From Siniperca chuatsi (taxonomy: Eukaryota > Chordata > Actinopteri > Centrarchiformes > Sinipercidae): DNA of 64,000 nt. The translations under genes and the position numbers were made by a program. Of this stretch, positions 1-21,209 are shown in pieces (positions within the stretch are counted from its first letter, which is position 1; each line of letters begins with the position of its first letter). The notes under the pieces are model-generated. The model ran no database searches, was not told the origin of the DNA, and saw only the letters and a list, made by a program, of their open reading frames with translations. The stretch is taken from the NCBI RefSeq assembly GCF_020085105.1, contig NC_058046.1, positions 11,445,675 through 11,509,674 of the forward strand. Direction: 5' to 3'.

Positions 1-3593
<3,593 letters not shown>

Positions 3594-4269
3594 TACCTCA
3601 TCTCCATTCAGACAAGCATTGACAGTTCCTCCGCTTCCTGCCTCATGGGGTTGGACTCTTCCCCACATTCCCAGAGATGAAGCTAAAAAAACAAACACTG
3701 GTGCTCTGTGAGAAAGGAGCTTGGAGACACCTCGTAGAACTTGTTGGATCACATGGACTGAAGAGTGCAGCCGCTTCCCGGTTCTTGGTGGTGACGATGT
3801 TTATGGGGCACTTTGTATTAACGGGAGTGGCAATTTGTCACAGTGTCAGAAAAAAGAGAAGACTCCCACTCTTCTCTCCACTTTGGGCATTCCACAGGTC
3901 AGGAGAATCGAAAGTATGGATTATGATTATGTCAGGTTTTTCTTTGTTTTGTTTTTTTTCCCTCCATGGTTGTTTCATCAGTAGTGAAGGACAATATTCT
4001 GCTTTTCAGACCAAATCCAGAGAATATACTACCAAGGGACATGCAACTCCGTGATCCACTGCATCATTCACTCTCTTTTTGTAAATACAGTTAGAAAATT
4101 ATAAATATGAATATATATTTACATTGTACTCTTATTTTTATTACCATAATTGATTTATTTTCTTTTGTACAAGGATGCTTTTGTTTGATTTTTTTTTTTT
4201 TTTTTAATATAGTCTGTAGGGGCAGTTGTTACATGAGAATATCTTTAAATTGCTGAGGATTACATGGCC

Positions 4270-4274
<5 letters not shown>

Positions 4275-4308
<34 letters not shown>
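4275..4308. repeat. Poly(A) homopolymer, 34 bases
   Basis: Uninterrupted A run inside the fgfr1 3' UTR, followed by unique sequence. It could be a retroposon tail or simple slippage. The length is likely to be unreliable in assembly. Confidence 0.85.
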
Positions 4309-4311
<3 letters not shown>

Positions 4312-4505
4312 TGCTGTATCACAGCTTTGATTCCCCTAAATTTACTGCATAATCATCGATGGAAAAATATATATTGGGTTTTCTATTTTTTAACTGTAAG
4401 TGATTTTCATGACAACCTGCAATACAGTGTAACTCAGTGTTTGGGGTTTCTCTCCATCAGAAGAAATGGATTTATGAAAATATTTTGTGTCTGTGTGTGC
4501 GACTG

Positions 4506-4510
<5 letters not shown>

Positions 4511-4536
<26 letters not shown>
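4511..4536. repeat. (GT)n microsatellite
   Basis: GT dinucleotide run in the fgfr1 3' UTR. Confidence 0.85.
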
Positions 4537-4820
4537 TTGTGTGAAATCTTATCTTGTCTCATTCAAGATTGTTCATTTACTTCAAGGATGGTCACAACTG
4601 TAAATATTCCTGGTTGTACATCATGCAAATCCAGAGTAATTTGCTTCAGTCAACATCATGCACTTTCACTGTGCATGCCTTCCGTGTGATGAACGTATCT
4701 TCTACTGTAAAGGCTTTAACAGGCGTTACATTTGCTGCCATATAACTTCTGATGAAGGGTCACAGAACACGTATGTCATCGTAAAAGGATTACATTAAAT
4801 AAAATGCTATCGAAATACCA

Positions 4821-6790
4821 CCTGCCGAAGCTTTCAGAGTTTGAACTTAACTCCATAAACGGGTCTATAAATATTGAGATTTTCATGTTTGTGATGTAAA
4901 TCATGTTTACAGAGATGGAACGATGGCCACTTCAATCTCCCACCCATTTAACACGGGTTGCTGGGGGCTGATTAGATATGATAATGTGCTGCTGACATCA
5001 GAAGAAATGTTGGCGAGTGCAGAGAGTCACAGCCGGCAGTAAACATGTAATTTATGGCCGTGGGAATGGCTTGGCAAGTGCTGGTGCTACACTTCCATCC
5101 ATCAGCCACACCAACCTTGATGCCCGTGTCTGGCTCTGGCTTCCTGCCATTGGCTGATGCATCACCTGGATTGCAGTCTCCATGCAACAGGCAAAAATCA
5201 GCCACACTGGCTCTCGACCTTTTTTAAAAGCCAGGTCTTACAGCTTGGGTCAATGCAGTTAGCCTTCTGTGTGTACTGTATTACAGCAGAGGGGGAGAAC
5301 AGTTTATTTGTTAATAGAGAACGGTTCCTTATTTTATCCAAACAGTTATGTGAATTCAAGCTGATTGGATTTATAAATGAACACCAACATATACTGTATG
5401 CTCAACAATACATGTCATGACCATAGACTGTACAGTCTTCAAGGATGGAAGGTCCCGTCTGGCTTCCTGTTAACAAGCACCACCAGATTTCCACACACAC
5501 TTCCAGGATTCAAACAAACATATGACCTTATTGATTTTGGGAGAAATATCATCCACTCCTGGATACGGGGAGTAATAAAAAGTATAATTTGAGCTGTGGT
5601 TGAGGTGATGATGAAGAGCTCTATTTAAGAATGGAAAGAACAGGAGAGACCTCACTTTATAATCTGCTAATGGGGCAGAGGTGCCATTAGGTGAAGCATA
5701 TTATCACTTCTGACAGATGGCACAAGAAGCGTTTGGTAGAGCAAAGTTCATAAGCTATCGTCCAGTATAGCAACAGTTAAATTGCCAGTGCTCTGCTGAT
5801 AGCTGTAAGTTATGTAGGGGAAGGTGTTTATTGTCAGCATTGACTGGGGAATGTGACAGTATCTAATTAAATGCTTTCTAATCACAAAGATGAAAAAAGA
5901 AGGGACTGCTATGTCCTGTTTTTGTCTTCTCAGAGAAATTACTATCTGATGACTGATTGGGGAATGTAAATTGATTTGGGAATACTGGAATTTCAGCCAT
6001 CCGAGCATTACACAGTAATTTGTGTATGTTCAGCTCCAGCAACACCCTTGCTCTTTTCTTCTTTTGGTCAGCCTAATATAACATGTCCCATTATACCAGC
6101 TGCTTATTTTTAAGACATGGTGCCACATATGATAAGGTAAAAAAAAATCCTTAAATTAATTGCAGGACGCACATTTAGAAAGTAAAGCTGTTCTGATGAT
6201 TTACTTCTGATGAAGTAACCTTTTTTCATTTAATCTAAATAGTAATAACATAACTTCATTATACCAAGGGACAGAAACATGGGGTCCTATAGAACATATA
6301 TATGTATTAATATCTCGCGATTATACAATATTCAGTGTAACACTGTATTTCTTATTCTTAGTTATTACTACTATTATTGCTGGTGGTGATGACAATGCTG
6401 ATGATAATATATTATAATATAGATTTGTAATAAGGTTAATGAAGGTCACTAAACTATTAAATGGGCGAGGGATTGGAAGATGACACATGATTTGATTTCA
6501 TAAACAAAGAAATAATTACAAACTGACATGTTGGTATACTTTTTTCTCCTCGCCCATGTTTTACTCAGACCTGACTGATTTAATGTTGTCTAACAAGCTG
6601 GATGAGTGTAACCACCCATCAAATAAGAAGAACAGCATTAAAACCCCATACATTTGTCAAATATTCATATTTCTTTTTACAATACATTGAAGGAGGAACA
6701 ACAAATTTTGGTATTTACTGTATACTTGTCATAATATTAAAGGGGACAGGGGAATCTATTTTACTATGTCTAACTATGAGGTTGATATTT
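4821..6790. other. Intergenic, no gene seen
   Basis: Follows the fgfr1 polyadenylation signal. Open stretches here are short, lack splice-site support and resemble no protein family I know. Composition is ordinary AT-rich fish intergenic sequence. No RNA gene recognised. Confidence 0.6.
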
Positions 6791-6794
6791 GTGG

Positions 6795-7225
6795 TTTTGA
6801 GGTAAATGTCCCAAAAACTATTGGAGGAATTGCTATTCTTCAGACATTCATGTGCGCCTCATGAATTAATATCTTTTGTGAAAATCAGATTTTTCATTTA
6901 GCGCAATTTGTCCAATACTTTGGTTTATGACCAAATACCTGCAAATCTAATGACAATCCCATCAGCCTCAGTTGTACTTTGTGTTTAGTGCAAATTAGCT
7001 AATGTTAGCATGCTAACACACAGATGGTCAACATGGTCAACAATATACTTGCTAAACATAAGCATGTTAGCTCACACTAATATTTAGCTCAAAGCACTGC
7101 TGTGCCAAAGTACAGCCTCAAAGAGCAGCTAGCATGGCTGTAGACTTGTCTAAATCTGTCTCTTGTGAAGTTGGAGAACTCACCAACTTGAAGTGCGATA
7201 CTAAATGGCCAGAGTAACCCTTCAA
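6795..7225 (+). repeat. Old interspersed repeat, family A, copy 1
   Basis: Shares long diverged stretches, in the same order and orientation, with 52560-52955. Shared blocks include the TTTGTCCAAT, CCCATCAGCCTCAG, TTAGCTAAT and AGCTAGCATGGCTGT types. Two dispersed copies show it is a repeat. No open reading frame. The class (LINE tail, SINE or DNA element) cannot be told from these two copies. Confidence 0.7.
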
Positions 7226-7783
7226 ATGTTAAATGTGATTCATTTTACAACATATATCACTGTCACTGCCTGTTCAGGTTTTTATGTCACTATCATCTTC
7301 TCTTAGGTTAATTAATCTTCTGAATTTATTAAAGTTAATTAATTGCATACAGTTGCAAGAATTGGTTGCCTTCCATGGGCATGAATGTATCCTCACATCT
7401 TGAAGATATAACTTTAAAACTTAACATATCATCTGCAAACTGTACATCTTTTAAGTCAGTAATATAAGCAAGATGAGACCCATGCATGTTTCTTTGGTGG
7501 CCTGTTAGATCAATTGCTTTGTGTTCTTGTTTACCAAAGATGGTTTGATTTATTCCAGTTTAGGATTATCATCTCCAGGTCTAGAGAAAAGCCTGAGCCT
7601 CACCATTAATCTCCACCATGTGTGTTTCCTGTCAGCGGTGACAGATGACCTGCCCTTCAACTCTCTGCCACCCTGTGGAGGAGACACGTCGTCAATCAGA
7701 AATCATTTCTCAGCCGCAGTTAGGAGAGAGGGTCCTGGGAGGGTGACGCCAGTGGTGATGATGGTATTGGTGATGGTGTGGAT

Positions 7784-7809
7784 GTGTGTGTGTGTGTGTG
7801 TGTGTGTGT
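7784..7809. repeat. (GT)n microsatellite
   Basis: GT dinucleotide run in intergenic DNA between fgfr1 and lgi3. Confidence 0.85.
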
Positions 7810-10800
7810 AATTATTTAAGCCTCCAGGAAACAAGGAGCGGTGACATCAGCCTGTTGTTGTGCACCTCTGTCTCCTCACAAATTAACTGATTATTTATGG
7901 GAGCGAGGGAGGAGAGTTTAGTGGAGGGGAGCTGTCAATGCACATGAGGGGACAGAGAGGAGGGTTACAGCAGTGCAATACTGGAGCTCATGAATATCAT
8001 TCTGGCCAGTGTCCATGAGCGAAGGTGAAGGAGACATGTCGCTTGTCCTGGCATTCCTCCCTATGCCGAGTACATAAAAAGAGACCTCAGACATTAAGTG
8101 TGTGTGGGTAACCGCAGCAGACAGGCTTTGCTCCAGTGCTCCATAGATTGTTGATTTCAAAACAGAGGAGGATTTTAAATGTTCTGTTGTTTGCTCACTG
8201 TGACAGATTCCCCACCCTCGTTAACAATAGTTAAGATGATGAACAGCTGTTTTGTTTCTAAATGTGGCCACTGTGGTTTTGGGTGTAGTTCACTCTTGAG
8301 GACATATTTAGCAACAGAACCAAATATGTAATACTTTACATACTGATATTTTGTCACCCGATGTCGAAGTCTTAGTACTGAACCCTCGGTTGGCCTCCTG
8401 AAGAAGAAAAGACAGACGGAGGCAGTCGGTGTCTTCTCCTCGACCGTGCTCTTTGGTTGTTGATGTTTCTGTCTCCACAGAGGGCCCGGGCCCCTGTTTG
8501 TGAGATGGCTGTCTATATGACAGGTCCCTGGTGCCCTGGCTACTCTGTGGGACAGACATAACAGAAGGGGTGAGCCTGGGGCACGGCCTGTCACTCACTG
8601 CATGTCTCACTATTGTCTTTGAGTCGCTGCCCTTTTCCTTCTTTTCTCCACATCACAAAAATCATAAGCAAATAAGTTTGTGGGGAAGTATCCGTTCCCT
8701 ACACAACAAGCAGTATGTTAACATCAGTTCGATTTAAATGGGTAACTCTTTAGATTACAACCCGCAGATTACAGTGTAATTATGAAGTGAGGTATTTAGT
8801 GTCTTTGTGAAATTACAAGGTAAAAATAATCTAATACGGAGTACTTATTACACTTGTTACAAACTTAAGCATAAAGAATACTGTGACAAGGTATTCATAA
8901 ATTTAACAAATGACATATTCTTAACTTTCTAACTTTAAAAAAAAGCATGCATGAGGAATTTCAGCCGCGGTAATTAATGTTATTTAATTGTAATTCACTA
9001 TGATCAGGACAAAGCACTGAAAATCTCATTCTATCTATAGACAATGCCCTTATCACAGTGTAAGTCCGGGGTATGCAGGCTGTAAAATGAAGTGGTCCCC
9101 TGTTCACCCCTATTTCACTGTAATTATAGTGTAGTTGGCTTGGTACACTTAATAAACAAATAACAAACAAACATAAAGACAGGTTCAATCCAGCATTGAA
9201 CATGGAAAATTACAGTTACAGAGTATGTAAAATAAAGTGGTCTGTTGTTCACCCTTTTTTTCATGGAAATTATGTAGGCTGTAATATGTAGCATTACATA
9301 GAAAAGTAAAAAGCTATTGACATATAGGCTAAGCCTTTTGGTGTCTGCACATTGTCTTGGGAGCAAAATATATATCTGGCATGATTTGTGGAAAGAGTAT
9401 TTATGGCGTCTGGAGGCACGGGTGTGGTCAGGTAAATGAGATGGGTGAGGGTGTTTGTTTGGTGTCGAGCTAGCAGGGGGGTGGAGAGGGGTTAGTGGTA
9501 GAGGTGTCTGCCCGACAAGGTGTGTGTTGGCGTCCATACAAAACCTGATGCCTATGGGCACGGCCCCACCCCTTTCCCACCAGATTGACTTTCTTCAGCG
9601 CAGGAATGAGACACAGACACCTCCTCCAGGCTGAGACATATAATCTGGGCCTGTCAGGGCCTTTATCAAACAGGATCAACTGGTGCGCTGGGCCTTTCTC
9701 CACAGTCCCCACAGGCAGTAGGATACCTGCACACGCATTCCTTCGACACATCCCTGTCCCAAGAGGCATATCACCTGTCTTTCATGGCAGCTCAGCTCAA
9801 GGATTGCGGGGAGGGCCGGGGTACAGTTGCTCCTCTGCATTGTCCCAATTGAAAACTAAGATAGCAGCATGGCCTTTGGTTTGGAGGATTTTCCTGATCC
9901 TCTGAGTCTCAAAATGTCAGAATGCTGATCAACAGAAAATCCCTGTCTTGGAAAAAACTGATTTTGTGCTTGTTGTGTGACTGCAGTCTGTCTTCACTGC
10001 AAAGATAATGACGATATGACCTGTTGATTGTGCGATATTAGTTCAGGAGGCCTTTTATAGTCCCTTGAGGATACTGCAGCCCAGCTGGGGGAGCCCTCCT
10101 TGGCGCAGTTGTTTCAGCTCAAAGATAAGAGAGGGTATGAATCAAAGCAGCAGCATCGTTGGCACAGGACTCTAATCATATCACTCGCCCCTGAGCCATA
10201 TGTCTTTGTACTCTCTTTAATTGAATTGAGCCCCGGGATGAGATTGGCTGACATACCTTCCAGTGACTGAGCCGCACAGAGAGCAAGGCAAGGAATAAGA
10301 GCAATTTGGGATGGTTGTTTTCTTGGCACAGTTTGGTATAAACTTCTAAAGGTATCCTACAGCCTGCCTTTGCCCTTCATTTCACAGGTTTCATTGCTGT
10401 TAATAGACTTGTCCGAGGCCTCAACCTTTATTGTCCAATATGAAATAATTGTGAATTTTATTGGCATGTTTGCTACCCTACAATTGCTTATTAAAGACTG
10501 ACTCATCTAACATTCTTCTCCTTTTCTTGGTCACGTGTGAAGGCATTATTTGCTTCTGACTCACCAAGGAGGACATCTGATGTCAACTTGTCCTCAGAAT
10601 TGGCCAACTAAATTACTGGCATCTATCAGCCAGTGCCCTCATGAAGACACATGAAGATTAAGTTAATGATTTATTACCTCAGAATAGCTTGTTTATTTGT
10701 GCCCTTGTCTACCTCTGTTAATCACTTTGTGTAAAGAACTGCAGAGGAGGTGCAGACATACTGCATTCATGTCTCCAACAGTACAGTATCTACAGTATGG

Positions 10801-11600
10801 AAACACCATAACGTGTGCATACTTGTCTGACTGAAGTCTCAACACCTTTGTGACTCCTGTATGAAACACATTGCCTGGAGCAGCTGGGATTTTCCCTGAA
10901 AAGAACTGAGGAGAAACTAATTTCGTCTTTCTACCTAGTTTGTTTTTCCTGCTTCCTGTGCAGGCAGGAGGCTAAACCGTAAAAACCAAACAGAAATGGA
11001 AACAGACAGAGAGAGAGGTCTTTTTTCAGGCTCCTTGACCCATAATCAGAATGGGGTGTGGGTTTGAAACTGAAGTGAAAAAATTCAGTGTTGGTGGCTG
11101 TGACGCAGAGTTAAAGTTGTCCAAACAGAGTTGTTTACCGGTGAAGCAGGGCTGGCCGATGAAGAGGTGAAAAGCTCTGAGTTTAGAATACATACTGTAC
11201 GTGCCAGTCAGCAGAGGATATAATGAGTCGGTGAGAGTCTGGCACAGGGGACAGGATCACTTTGTGATGTTTGATGACTAATTTTTGCCAAACTCAGCAT
11301 GGCCAAGTGCTCCTTCTAATGTTGCGCTCTAAGAGTGAGTGGTTGCTTGGCTGAACTTTCCTTTATTACTTGAAAAGTTGATATGAAACAAGGCAGCTCA
11401 AGAGGCACAGCTGTTAATGCTATACAGGACCTGACTGAGAGATGTGCTGAGACTGCACTGCTTATAGAAACACACTGAATCTTCAAAGTGTGTCCTCTGC
11501 TGCTGCAGATCAAAATCTGATGTGTTTCAATGAAAAGACATACTTGTTAATATAATTCATGTTCTATGAAACATTGAAATATATAAATTACGGTATCTAT
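7810..11600. other. Intergenic, no gene seen
   Basis: About 3.8 kb between fgfr1 and lgi3. The longest open stretches, near 8.2-8.6 kb and 9.1-9.9 kb, overlap on both strands and have no recognisable domain or paired splice signals, so they are not called. Parts near 9.4-9.8 kb are less AT-rich and may contain conserved noncoding sequence; only alignment would tell. Confidence 0.5.
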
Positions 11601-11607
11601 TTGCCTT

Positions 11608-12215
11608 AAAGCAGCTAGAATGGGTATTTTTATAACATATTAATAATGTTTCAGATCCCTATGTGAAAACTATGTGACAGTGTGAAAGGGGTCACTCGTA
11701 GTGATGAACCTTCAGAGAATTATCACTCAAATCTGCAGCTCCCCTCTGCTTTACGGAGCTTTGTAGAGTTTCAGCTCATTGTTTAGCTGTCCGGCACACG
11801 TCACTGTTTTGGTTCACTCTCACCGCTCTCATAGCATCGTTTTCAGCTGCAGCAGTGACCTGTTTTCAGTGGGAAAAGCTCTAAAAAACCCACTGTACAC
11901 TACCTACTTAGCACCAAACAGCAGACAAACGAAGAAGATAGTGAAGCATGTAGCAGCTAAAGAGCCAGATATTTCCCTCGGGAGTTGGTGGAGACCAAAA
12001 ACAGAGCTAAAAGAGAATGAATATTGGACTTACATACGCTAGGTGGCCAGAAACACGACTCCAAATGAATGATCATGTTACTCCGTAAATTAGCAACTAT
12101 TTGCTAACAAGTTTACCATATCAATTTAAAAGGTTAGATGTCGATATTGTGTTCACAACTTGTTTCCGCTGCCCCCAAGTGGCCAAAAAAAGTCAGGAAT
12201 TGCAGGTTTAAATAA
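11608..12215 (+). repeat. Interspersed repeat, family B, copy 1
   Basis: A diverged reverse-complement copy occurs at about 58100-58492. Matching segments include the start near TTAAAGCAGCTA, the GTGACAG...CACTCGTAG region, the TTTTGGTTCACTCTCA region and the GTGGCCAGAAA block. The other end reads CAGGAATTGCAGGTTTAA. The short open frame at 11779-12042 lies inside the repeat and is not a gene. Probably a non-autonomous DNA element. Confidence 0.7.
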
Positions 12216-12265
12216 GAATTCAAATAAATTTAAACCTACTCTAAAAAATAACAAAAATAAGTACA

Positions 12266-12725
12266 TTAAAGGAATAGTTGGACATTTTGGGAAATATGCT
12301 TATTTGCCATACGTTAGATATCCCTCTCATTTCTGTGTGCTAAATGTGAAGCTAGGGCCAGCAGCCAGTTGGCTTGGCTTAGCATAAAGACTGGAAACAC
12401 GTAGAAACAGCGAACCTAGCTCTGTCCAAGGCTAAAACAAATCCACCTACCAGCACCTCTGAAGCTCATTAATTAACACATTTACACTTCGCTTTTTGTA
12501 TGGATTAAACAAAGAAGATGTTACAAATGAATGAATGAGCATTAGAGGTGCTGGTAGGCAGAACTTGTTCGGACAGTGCCAGGCTGGCTGTTTCTTTTGC
12601 TAAGCTAAGATAACTGGCTGCTGGCTCTCACTTCATATTTACCGTACCGGCATGCAAGTGGTATCCATCTTCTCATCTAACTCTCTGCAAGAAAGTAAAA
12701 TTGTCCAAATTGTCCAACTATCCCC
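12266..12725. mobile_element. MITE-like element, family C (copy 1)
   Basis: Left end begins TTAAAGGAATAGTTGGACAT and the right end carries the inverse, TGTCCAACTAT. Subterminal parts are inverted relative to each other (CTTAGCATAAAGACTGGAAAC near the left; the complementary type TTGCTAAGCTAAG near the right). No coding capacity. Other copies lie at 19784-20432, 45041-45362, 48005-48679, 49635-50152 and 50195-50335. Confidence 0.75.
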
Positions 12726-12744
12726 ATAAGAGTTGCAACCAAAG

Positions 12745-13020
12745 TTCATTCAAAATGCACTACTTAATATTCATTGCACTACTGTTCTGCCCAGTCCAAT
12801 TCATTATTGTACATATCCATCAGTATACTTCTGTTTATAGTAATGTCATCTGTATATAATGTCCATAGTACCACTTGTAAAATATTTTAATTATATTGCT
12901 CTATCCTGCACATACTTTATATCCCGCACTTGCATATTGCACTTCTGGTTAGACCTAAACTGCATTTCGTTGCCTTGTACTTGTACATGTGTAATGACAA
13001 TAAAGTTGAATCTAAAGATC
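12745..13020 (+). mobile_element. 3' tail of a non-LTR retroelement
   Basis: Contains the fish retroelement-type tail TTTCGTTGCCTTGTACTTGT followed by ACATGTGTAATGACAATAAAG and a short GAATCTAAA end. This kind of tail is common at the 3' ends of fish LINE/SINE elements. Only the end is present, consistent with a strongly 5'-truncated insertion. No reverse transcriptase coding sequence here. Confidence 0.6.
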
Positions 13021-13819
13021 TAAAAATACAAAACAGTTGCTTCTGAAGATGAAATCATTCATTCTTTGATGTGATAACTGGTTTGTTTCACCCAACACAT
13101 TTTCCAAAACAGTATTTTAGACTGAAACCTGTGATTTAGTAAGTAGGCCTATACTGTTTTGTATAGAGAGAATTTTGCGGATTAATCTCAGCAGCATTTC
13201 AGATTTCTCGGCCTCACACAGGGCATGTTAGGGTTTCCAGCTGCTGTTTCATGCTCCGTTCTCTATGCCATGCAATTATGCTGGTTCCCACCGGAGGTTT
13301 GGATTGGGTGGAGCTCAGCAAGGAGTAAGCTCAGGCATTAACTGCTCCTCACTGAGCATAACTTACATAAATCCACAAATACAGTTAGAACAAAAAAAAA
13401 AGCTAAGATGCACACAAACACACTGCACCAAAGCACAAAAGAAAATAAACCATAAAAATAGCTGCTGTACAGGAAATGGCATTCCTTAGCTGGATAAGGC
13501 ACAAAGAGACACCACCCATAATTCTGTAACTGATTCACATGTGAAATCCCTCTCTGTTAAAATGTCTCTTGTGTACAGTGAGGCTTTACAGATTTGAGGG
13601 ATAGACAGATTTCTGTTCAAAAACACTATCTTTGGAACCCTTTCACTGATAAACATCAAACTGTCCCAAGGCAAAGAAAACATCTAACAGTTTTCAAATG
13701 AAGCCTCTGAAGACATTCTGAGCTTTTCCTCTTTCATCCATCAAGATAATGCTTTTTATTTAATTTCATAGCTTACTATGGCATACATCAAAGAACATGG
13801 GGCTATGACTGAAAGAAAG

Positions 13820-13840
13820 ATATATATATATATATATATA
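13820..13840. repeat. (TA)n microsatellite
   Basis: Perfect TA dinucleotide run in intergenic DNA. Confidence 0.8.
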
Positions 13841-14147
13841 GTCTGTATAGTTGTCATCTGCTTTAAAATTATAAAGCACAAAGTAAAGTAGTACAAGTAA
13901 GGAAGTACAAAAACTGCTTTGGATCAGATGTTGAAAACCACATGCTGTATCTCTGCTGCCTGTCTGGGTTGGGAACAATGTTCTGAGACCTGGACAGACA
14001 CTATGTTGCAGGGTGTCTTTGCTTGTGACAACAGGGTTGTTGTGAGGGAAGGCTGGTAATGCCTGGCACTGAGGCTGCAGCTCTGTCAGTGGCACTTCAG
14101 ACACTGCACAGTCGCCTGCCCTGGATGGACTTTATTTGTGGTCAACA

Positions 14148-14161
14148 GCGCCCTCTGGTGT
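14148..14161 (-). promoter_or_regulatory. CTCF-like binding motif
   Basis: The minus strand reads ACACCAGAGGGCGC. From memory, this fits the vertebrate CTCF core (CCASYAGRKGGCRS) at every position except the first. It lies in the long gap between fgfr1 and lgi3, a plausible place for an insulator. A motif match alone is weak evidence. Confidence 0.3.
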
Positions 14162-14376
14162 CATGGGCCTGAGTCACTGGGCAGAATTGTTTTTAAGTGT
14201 CATGGCATGTATCTGTTTCTTATCTTCTGTTTGTGCATGAAATATTTCAGTGCAAGAAAGCACAATTTGCTGAAACAAATTTCCAAATCAGTCTAAAACT
14301 GACAAAGTAAATTCTCACACATTGTGTTTCTGATGGCATCAAAAATTTAGACCATTCTTTTTATCTAAAAAATATA

Positions 14377-14804
14377 TTAAAGGAGCACTCAGATTTTACA
14401 CATGAAGATCAGTGTACACGTCACGAGGAGTCAGCCTGTGAAAACAATTAAGTATAATGTATAATGTCTTCTGTGGCTCTGACAGAGCTTTTTAAAGTCA
14501 GAAAATCATCAGGGTTATCTCGGATAGGACTTGAGACTTCTCATTTTTTTAATAGAAAGCACATGTTACAAACTGGAGGCAGAAGTGTGAAAGATGTGGG
14601 TGTTTACCAGGCAGGGAGAGTCAAGATGCTATTGAGTTGCATTATGGGAATTGTAGGATCCAATGGATCTTGACCCATACTAAAAACTAAAAGTCAGGCT
14701 ATCTCGGCTTCTGCTGCTTTGATTTAGACCATTTTCGGGGGGGTTTCCTGTCTCTCCAACTTCTCCATGGAAGTGCAATACAAAATCACTGAATATCCCT
14801 TTAA
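14377..14804. mobile_element. MITE-like element, family D
   Basis: Bounded by TTAA on both sides (14377-14380 and 14801-14804). Imperfect terminal inverted repeats: TTAAAGGAGCACTCAGATTT on the left, and the complement of AAAATCACTGAATATCCC on the right. No coding capacity. The TTAA target site suggests piggyBac-type mobilisation; this is inference. The start of 58697-59040 resembles it. Confidence 0.65.
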
Positions 14805-15149
14805 AGGTGTTCATCTTCTGTGTCATCTGCGAGGTAATGTTTTTAAAATTAAATGTTATTTTAGCTATTTTTCTGGTACAATGCTCGTGTATTTTGTTCA
14901 CCATTTTGTTTTCAAATTGGCTTCATCAATAGGCAGTGTTCCTTTTTCTTTTTCTTGTACCTCCATGCTTCGAGAAAGTCTGCCAGAATATAAACACCCT
15001 CCCACACACACTGACACATGAATGCATGCACACACATTTTTTCCTGCATGCTTGATGCCTCCTTGTCTGCTCTCATGACTGCAGCAGCTTGACACGACTT
15101 CACACCTGATAAGCACTCCACAGAACATGGCAGTATAATCTTCCATCAG

Positions 15150-15611
15150 CACTGATGTGAGCCTTTGACCCCACACTTCCTCACCCCGCTCTGCCTCCCT
15201 GCTGTTGTTTTAAGATTTTCTGTGTGTGCAATAGTAAATAATTCATTGTCAGCGACGCTGCCTACAGGTCCTAGTGCGGAGAAAGCAGCCTTGCTCGTCA
15301 TTCCTGCAGTGTGCACTCTGGCAGCAGCTCCTGAGAGAGACAGAGAGAAAGACTGCACAGATCCAGGAGAGCTGCAGAGCACCCACACCCACCGAATACA
15401 CAGGAACACCCTTACTCCCCCTCCTCCCTCCTTTCCTTTCTCTCTCTCACCCATCCCCTCTCTCTCATGCTGTTTCTCTCAACTCTGCGACCAGCACTAT
15501 CAGAACTGCTGGGATTGTAGGCAGGCTGACCGTCGCCTCTCAACAAGCCACTTGCCACCGAGGAGAAACTTCAAGCTCATTCACACGGCTTCAATTTCCT
15601 CTTGCCCAAGG
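15150..15611 (+). promoter_or_regulatory. lgi3: Probable lgi3 promoter / 5' UTR region
   Basis: The stretch directly before the chosen lgi3 start is rich in CT/GA tracts and moderately GC-rich, as expected for a 5' leader. No clear TATA box is assigned. The lgi3 frame stays open upstream to an ATG at 15165, so the transcription start and the true translation start need transcript evidence. The 15612 ATG is preferred because a signal peptide follows it directly. Confidence 0.4.

Positions 15612-21209
<5,598 letters not shown>

Larger units (their letters stand above)
3594..4820 (+). other. fgfr1: fgfr1 3' UTR with polyadenylation signal
   Basis: No further exon follows the fgfr1 stop. The stretch becomes AT-rich, with several ATTTA-like and TATTTATA-like stretches, and contains a 34-base A run (4275-4308) and a GT run (4511-4536). 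The best polyadenylation signal, AATAAA, is at 4798-4803, giving a 3' UTR of about 1.2 kb. The exact cleavage site is inferred, and a shorter form could end earlier. Confidence 0.6.
13021..14376. other. Intergenic, no gene seen
   Basis: No supported gene. Contains a (TA)n run at 13820-13840 and a CTCF-like motif at 14148-14161, listed separately. Confidence 0.5.

Noticed and set aside
4264-4689. 141-codon open frame with poly-lysine
   Set aside because: Runs through the poly(A) tract and a GT repeat in the fgfr1 3' UTR.
8175-8610. Overlapping minus-strand open frames of 100-139 codons
   Set aside because: No domain, no paired splice sites, and two competing frames over the same bases.
11779-12042. 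87-codon open frame
   Set aside because: Lies inside the family B interspersed repeat, with a decayed copy at 58 kb.
15165-15611. N-terminal extension of lgi3 from the ATG at 15165
   Set aside because: The extension lacks any domain, is of low complexity in part, and would displace the signal peptide from the N-terminus. The 15612 start gives the expected LGI length. Kept only as a finding.
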